NCBI GenBank assembly: GCA_008638375.1
Contig: CM018048.1
Coordinates: 3,483,940-3,547,939, forward strand
Reading direction: 5' to 3'
Source of the DNA: Nyssa sinensis
Lineage: Eukaryota; Streptophyta; Magnoliopsida; Cornales; Nyssaceae
DNA: 64,000 nucleotides
Position numbers and translations under genes: made by a program. Positions 58,396 through 64,000 of this stretch are shown one piece after another; positions within the stretch are counted from its first letter, which is position 1, and each line of letters starts with the position of its first letter. The notes below the pieces were generated by a model. It worked only from the letters and a program-made list of their open reading frames with translations, had not been told where the DNA came from and ran no database searches.

Positions 58396-60690
58396 TCACG
58401 CTGCTTTTCTGCAACCATGATTTATGCCATTATTATGGCTAGGATGGTGACGGCCATGTTAAAAGTCACTAGTACAATCGGGCAAGTGAAAAATGTTGGA
58501 GAAATCACAAAAGTTGGAGTAGAATCGGATTTAAACCGTGACTAAGTAAAGCATCCACATGTGGGTGGCAAAGGAAGGATATCCCAATTGGTAGAAAAAA
58601 AAACCCACAACCCCACTAGGTTATTATGAAAAAGGAATGAATATAGTGATAGAGAAGTTCTACTAAACCCTTTTCACACCCTATAGTAATAGGAGTCACG
58701 AGTAGCAGACTGCTCCTTTTTTATTTTTAAAAAAGTTAGGCTTTCTTGTATTATTTACTTAATTTATTATAATTTCACCTCTTGTGAATATGGAAAAATG
58801 GTAATGTTTAAATGCTCAAATGTTGGGTATTCAAATGATGCCTAATATTTATAAGGAGTGTGTCTCATTCGTAGGACCCATGACGATGGGCACCAAAGAT
58901 TTGAATATTAAATCATTGCTCTTGAAAAAATTGCTCCCAAACACATAATTTTGAACCATCTATTTAATTTCATATCATTGTTCCTTAGAGATTGGAGTGT
59001 TCGAGTGGAGTAAATATTGCATACTCTTGACACACGATGATCCCAACAGTAAGATTAAAAATCACATACAGTCAACTCTTTTATAATTAATAGACGTGGA
59101 AGATTGAAACTTTATTAATTATTAGAATTATTAATTATTAAATTTTCTCATATTGTCATTAACTAATAAATATTTTTTACGTGTAAATGATTTTCAGTAT
59201 AAAAATAAGACTTTATATGTAACTTTTTAACAATATTTTAGATTTTTATAAAAAAATATATAAAATACTTCAACTTCTGGTATAAAAAATTCTTAATGTT
59301 CATTTCAAGTAAAGAAGTTATATTTTTTGATGTCATAATTTTTTTTTCTCATTTACAATATTTCTTTATTTCAGTCATGTCAAATTAATAAATATATTTA
59401 CTAAGATATGTCATAAATGGGATATATATATATATATAACTATTTTATTTGTTTAATAATTAATATTATAAATTTTTTTTTAAAAAAGTATTAATTATTA
59501 AGTCATAAAATTATTAATTATCCATCATAGGACTACGTTAACTCTTTAAAAATTTATTAATTATTAAAAATTATTAATTTATTGAATATTAATTAGAAGA
59601 TGATCAACTCTATGCAATAGTGTACTGTTTTTTTTTTTTTTACATATATGGACACCAATTTCATCATTATGAGTATTGTTAAAGGAATACTTGATATTTT
59701 TTCGATTCAAATGAAGCACAACTATGTATAAATAATGACAGAGAAAATGGAGGGATGGGGGCTATGGCCACTCAAACTTTAGGAAACACAATTTTTTATA
59801 ATTATTTTTTCTAAAATAATTAAAAATTGTTCATTAATTTTTTTATTTTATGTATTTTTATAAAAAAAAATCTCTTAAATTTTATTTTTGTCCTGTTTAT
59901 GTACATGACCTACATCCGTCGTTGCATACGGACAGAGGAACTCTTGTGCTAATCCTGATTTTTGTCCGTGTATGGTGTGTGTGTGTGTGTTAGTATGTGT
60001 TTGTGTGGTCTATATAAAAGAACATGTCCACCCTATGTGAAGTGTGATGGCTTACCATGCGCAATTTGTGGCGAGGAATTGCATGAGTTTAATATAGAGA
60101 ATATAGAGGTGGAGACAACTATATTTATATGGAAACTGTTAGATTTATACTGTAATTATATCTTTAAATATGATGTGTTATATTTTTATTTTAATATGAT
60201 ATAATTTTTAAAACCATCATAGTGTAACACAACTCAATGAAAAAATTATTAAGAATATAAATTAAGAAAAAAGTATCGCGAATATAGAGAAGAATGCGGA
60301 GAACAGCAACCCAGTAAATTGTGGTAGAAAAGAAACAAACTGATTGACAATATAAACAATATAGGCAATATCAAGACGTGTGAACAATGAGATAGTCCAA
60401 ACTCCTAACAATAGTGTGATATAAAATAGGTTCTTAACAAAGCAACGACTTCATAACAAGAATAACGGACATTGAGCTCTAATGGTGTCTCAACTGTCCG
60501 AATGTTAGTTAGACGAGAAAATTTAAAATTTTGTGAGACTGACATGAAATTGTAAAAAAAAATTCCAATAATAAAGTAGTATAAAAAAATTTCATATTTA
60601 TTTAAATTAATTTTAAATATGTAACATAAATAATGTTATACTAGTTATCTAATTTTAAATATAGAATACACGTCAGAAATAAACTGGGTA
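58396..60690. other. AT-rich spacer
   Basis: No supported gene. Bases 59090-59620 contain many aattattaatt phrases. A (GT)n run lies near 59976-60003. Confidence 0.6.
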
Positions 60691-61030
60691 AATTATACCT
60701 ACATCTCCTGAAATCTATGATAATTATACTGATTTCATTTTTAAGTTTTTAAAATTATATTGATATTTCTTACTTTACTTAATAATATACAGATACATTT
60801 TCTCATTCATTTTTTCTTTTAAAATGACTAAATCGTCCATTTTATTTATTTATTTTTATAATTTTTTTTATTTTGACCATTTTTCTAATTTTTTTTAAAG
60901 TTTTTTTATTATTTTATTTAAAAATAAATTTAAAGCAAATATCTTATTTTTCATTTTATATAAAAATAAATTTAAGGTTTTTATTAATATTTATTTTAAA
61001 AACAATTAGTCAAAATTTTAAAAAAAAAAC
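60691..61030. mobile_element. Foldback element, copy 3, left part
   Basis: Begins gggtaaattatacctac and contains tacttaataatatacagata, ttttaaaatgactaaatcgtcc and ttttgaccattttt in the same order as the left halves of the elements at 23705 and 38475. The right inverted arm is not recognisable. Confidence 0.45.
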
Positions 61031-61282
61031 ACAAAAGTAACCTAAGTCCTCTTTTTTATAACAGTCAGATCTACTTTTAAATTTTAAGTTGCCAACAATC
61101 GGTGTAAAAAAAATTCGAAATCTAACAGTTTAAATTTTATTCTTAACATTTTTATCACTCAACTATACTTTTAAATGTTAGATTAGTGTAATTTTTAAAA
61201 ACCAAGCAAAAATAATTGTACTAATTTACTACTAAGACCTTTTTTTTTTTTAGTGAGGCAAATCAATCCCAAAAATAGTTGC

Positions 61283-61467
61283 CACGTGTCATTCGAAGAC
61301 CCATAAACTAAAATTTGGCTTATTCTCACATGCCAATGAATCCACCTTCGCTAAACCAATACCACACGTCAATCTTAAGCCTTAAGGCTAAGAAACAAAG
61401 TCCAACCAATTCAAACTAGATAAACCCACGCTCAAAAACCACTCATCCATCTCCCCCCTCTCACGTG
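61283..61467 (+). promoter_or_regulatory. Two CACGTG sites upstream of the glutaredoxin-like gene
   Basis: CACGTGTC at 61283-61290 and CACGTG at 61462-61467 lie about 270 and 95 bases before the ATG. Both are G-box/ABRE-like sites that bind bZIP and bHLH factors, which would suit ABA or light control. The leader is CT-rich and no TATA box stands out. Confidence 0.4.
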
Positions 61468-61558
61468 CCACACCAAAACCAACTCCACACTGCTCTCACT
61501 CTCACACCAGCTCTCCTCATCCCTTCTTCCCTCCAACTGCTTTAGCGGGAGCAAAAAA

Positions 61559-62641
61559 ATGGGCTGCACCTCTTCAAAACCAATCCAGGCAGCCATTGAA
61601 GTCTATCGTCCGCCACCCTCAAGCGTCGCCGTCTTCGACATCGACGCCATCAAAGAGCCCTGGCTTGTCATAAACGACACACAGCAGCAAGAAAAGCACA
61701 CAAACGTGCCGGCACCGATTCTGGAGAAGCTGAACACGTTCGAGTCCGACGCTCCTCACTCTTGGGACGAAGTCAGCAAAGCCTTGGAAGATCTCAAGCC
61801 CACACTCCACAACCCTACACCTCCCGCACCTAATCCCAACCCCATCATCACCCCACCGCCTCCTCCTGCGCAAGATAGCACCGTCCCCGTCAAACAAGCC
61901 CCTCGTAAGAGTGTCTCTTTTCACACGCTCGAAGAGCTCGATGCCAAGCTTACTTCCAAGCCAAACGAGTTGAGAAAAACCGAGTCCATGAGAACCCAGT
62001 TGAAGAAAATTGAGACAGTCAAGACCGAGTCCCGAGTCGGTTTTGTCCCGGCCACCGAATCAGAAGGATACAAGCCGGTGAGAGAGAACATATTTTTGGT
62101 GAGAGACAGATTAGAGAGAGAAAAAGAAGGGAAAACCCCGAGTTTGATTAAGCGTGACCCGCTGAGTGACTACCCAGAGAAGTGCCCGCCGGGAGGATCT
62201 GACGTGGTGGTGCTCTACACGACCTCGTTGGGGGGTGTTCGCCGCACGTACGAGGACTGCAACCGTGTGAGGACAATATTGGAGGCTCACCGAGTCGTGT
62301 TCGACGAGCGGGACGTGTCGCTGCACGGCGAGTTCTTGAAAGAGCTGAGAGAGCTGTTGGGGGAGGGAGTGAGCGTGCCGAGGCTGTTCTTGATGGGGAG
62401 GTACGTCGGGGGAGTAGAGGAGGTGGTGGGTCTGAACGAGACGGGTCGACTCGGGAGGATGATGAACTGGGCACGTGTGGAGAGAGGGGTGGGGAGGCAA
62501 GCGTGTGAGGGGTGTGGGGGAGCCAGGTTTGTGCCGTGTTTGGAGTGTGGAGGGAGCTGCAAGGTGTTGATTGGGGATGGAAAAGAGAGGTGCCCCAAGT
62601 GTAATGAGAATGGATTGGTGCACTGTCCGATTTGTCTTTGA
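61559..62641 (+). CDS. Glutaredoxin-like protein with C-terminal CxxC zinc motif, 360 aa
   Basis: Single exon, intact. MGCTSSK at the start suits N-myristoylation and palmitoylation. Residues 20-210 are a low-complexity, Pro-rich and charged linker. A glutaredoxin-like domain covers about 213-312 (VVVLYTTSLGGVRRTYEDC, VVFDERDVSL, VPRLFLMGRYVGGVEEV). The catalytic CPxC is replaced by TSLG, so no redox cysteine pair is present where it should be. The last 45 residues hold four CxxC pairs (CEGC, CLEC, CPKC, CPIC), a probable zinc-binding fold like the DnaJ Cys-rich region. This layout is a known plant family (At5g39865 and At3g57070 type), of mostly unknown function. Higher GC than the flanks. 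Confidence 0.92.
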   Translation: MGCTSSKPIQAAIEVYRPPPSSVAVFDIDAIKEPWLVINDTQQQEKHTNVPAPILEKLNTFESDAPHSWDEVSKALEDLKPTLHNPTPPAPNPNPIITPPPPPAQDSTVPVKQAPRKSVSFHTLEELDAKLTSKPNELRKTESMRTQLKKIETVKTESRVGFVPATESEGYKPVRENIFLVRDRLEREKEGKTPSLIKRDPLSDYPEKCPPGGSDVVVLYTTSLGGVRRTYEDCNRVRTILEAHRVVFDERDVSLHGEFLKELRELLGEGVSVPRLFLMGRYVGGVEEVVGLNETGRLGRMMNWARVERGVGRQACEGCGGARFVPCLECGGSCKVLIGDGKERCPKCNENGLVHCPICL

Positions 62642-63439
62642 TTGCCGGAATCTGACGTTTGCCGGTTTAGCTGGACAGTTAACGGTATGGATGAAGATGG
62701 TTATACTGTAGTTTATGCATGGCCTGTGTTTGGAGAAGCTTTTGTATGAATCGACCAAAGCCAATTATAATTTGTCAATCCGATCAAAATTGCCCTATTT
62801 TTACTTCCATTACCTATATCATAAACTAGGTTCACACAAAACTTTCTCCTTATCTTTACATGGTGGATGGTTTTGACTTTTGTACATTAAAAAAATGAAA
62901 AATACGATGTCATTTTGTGTTTCATTACACTGGAATTTATGCTATGTTATTTGTTCTATGAGTAGTGTTATTATAGTTATTGTTAACTTATATTTTTAAT
63001 TGTATTTCTGATTTGATGTTAATGATTTTAAAAGAAAGTAGTGTTAGGCTATTTTTTATTTATATTTATAATTAGTAAGTGATATGTTAAAATATAATGA
63101 CTTTAAAAATTATATGATGTAAGATTCGTGAAGGTATTTTTTTATTGAGATTGTATCAATTTAACATTATTTTGTTATGCGTGTAATGACGTATTAAAAA
63201 TGATGAGACATAACATATCTGTTATAATATCATTAGAAGGGCACATACCTATCATGGTAGGTCAATTTTAGGGTCAGTTTTAAGTAATTAGAGACCTAAA
63301 ACGATAAAAAAATAATTTTTTTTAAAATATTAATATAATTTTTTACTTTATTATATATATATTTAGTTTTGTTATATAAAATTTAATTATTTTTAATAAG
63401 AGAAAGGTATATATTAAATGAAATTCTAATAATAGCGTT
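62642..63439. other. 3' region of the glutaredoxin-like gene and AT-rich spacer
   Basis: The first 120 bases or so are a likely 3' UTR. The rest is AT-rich with no recognised feature. Confidence 0.6.
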
Positions 63440-64000
63440 GTCAAAAGAGTTAGAACATAAAAAATGATGATGAACCAATCGCTGATTGACATGAAGAACT
63501 TATGTGTTGCCGATATATATTATATTTGGGATAAAGATCTCTAGAACATCAGATGGACTGATATTATCTCAATCACATTACATTGAGAAAATTCTCAAAA
63601 AATTTAAACAAGATGATAGCAGTCCAGCAAGAACACTTGTAGATGTAAATCTACATTTATCCAAGAATAATGGCAAAAGCATATCACAACTAGAATATGC
63701 ACAAATAATTGGCAACCTAATGTATGTCATGAATTGTACCCGTCCAGACATAGCTTATGCTGTCAGCAAATTGAGTAGATACACAAGTAATCCAGGTCCG
63801 GACCATTGGAAGGCAATAGTTAGGATTTTGAGGTATTTGAAATACACCCAAAACTATGGATTGCACTACTCAAAATATCAAGCAATACTTGAAGAATACC
63901 TATGATGCAAATTGGATACTGATACCAAAGACTCAAAATCCACAAGTGGTTAATTATTTGTTTATACTTGGTGGTGGAGCGGTATCATGGAAATTTTCTA
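63440..64000 (+). pseudogene. Ty1/copia RT-RNase H fragment (element 3), cut by window edge
   Basis: Bases 63504-63905 encode the end of RT and its connection: [58 protein letters not shown] and [22 protein letters not shown]. RNase H follows in a shifted frame (LDTDTKDSKSTSG) with a TAA and then TWWWSG near the edge. Upstream coding from about 63450 is shifted too (MKNLCVADI). The fragment differs in sequence from elements 1 and 2. Confidence 0.85.

Noticed and set aside
61619..62764. Long open frames antisense to the glutaredoxin-like gene
   Set aside because: They are shadows of a GC-richer coding sequence; their translations are low-complexity Pro/Ser/Arg/His-rich and match no family.

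Overview
This window is nuclear DNA of a flowering plant, most likely a eudicot. It is AT-rich, its genes have GT-AG introns of up to about 6 kb, its proteins are plant-specific (FtsHi1, a mid-SUN protein, SKIP8, a PADRE/DUF4228 protein and a plant glutaredoxin-like protein), and it is full of decayed Ty1/copia elements and short foldback elements. The species cannot be named from the sequence.

Layout. 1-6300: decayed Ty1/copia element and LTR debris. 7018-15360: 3' part of FTSHI1, whose large intron holds a Ty3/gypsy tail, a 5'-truncated LINE and a complete 245-bp TRIM, and whose last intron holds a plastid-like tRNA-Asn relic. 17496-21565: SUN5-like mid-SUN gene. 21566-28300: AT-rich spacer with two small elements, a long-TIR foldback element and a palindrome-bearing array of about 180-bp units. 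28315-36871: SKIP8 in three exons, with a 1.3-kb TIR-type element in its 6.2-kb first intron. 38100-38171: intact tRNA-Gln(CUG). 38475-49600: second foldback copy, several tandem repeats (about 144, 239, 350 and 109 bp) and LTR-type debris. 49610-55170: second Ty1/copia element, with PBS, PPT and 3' LTR, whose reverse transcriptase is split by a 510-bp hAT-type element with a perfect 8-bp target duplication. 57208-57747 (minus): intact PADRE gene. 61559-62641: intact glutaredoxin-like gene. 63440-64000: third copia fragment, cut by the window edge.

The genes do not form one pathway: FTSHI1 acts in the plastid, SUN5 in the nuclear envelope/ER, and SKIP8 in SCF ubiquitin ligases. From memory, FTSHI1 and SUN5 are adjacent loci in Arabidopsis (At4g23940, At4g23950), so their adjacency here looks like conserved microsynteny.

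The most useful anomaly is that all three multi-exon genes are broken only by single-base insertions (five, all +1). Each gene becomes one consistent reading frame with correct splice phases if those bases are discounted. This pattern fits insertion errors in the assembly better than gene death. I found no convincing new biological system; the strongest structural novelties are the miniature TRIM, the palindromic array and the tRNA relic.
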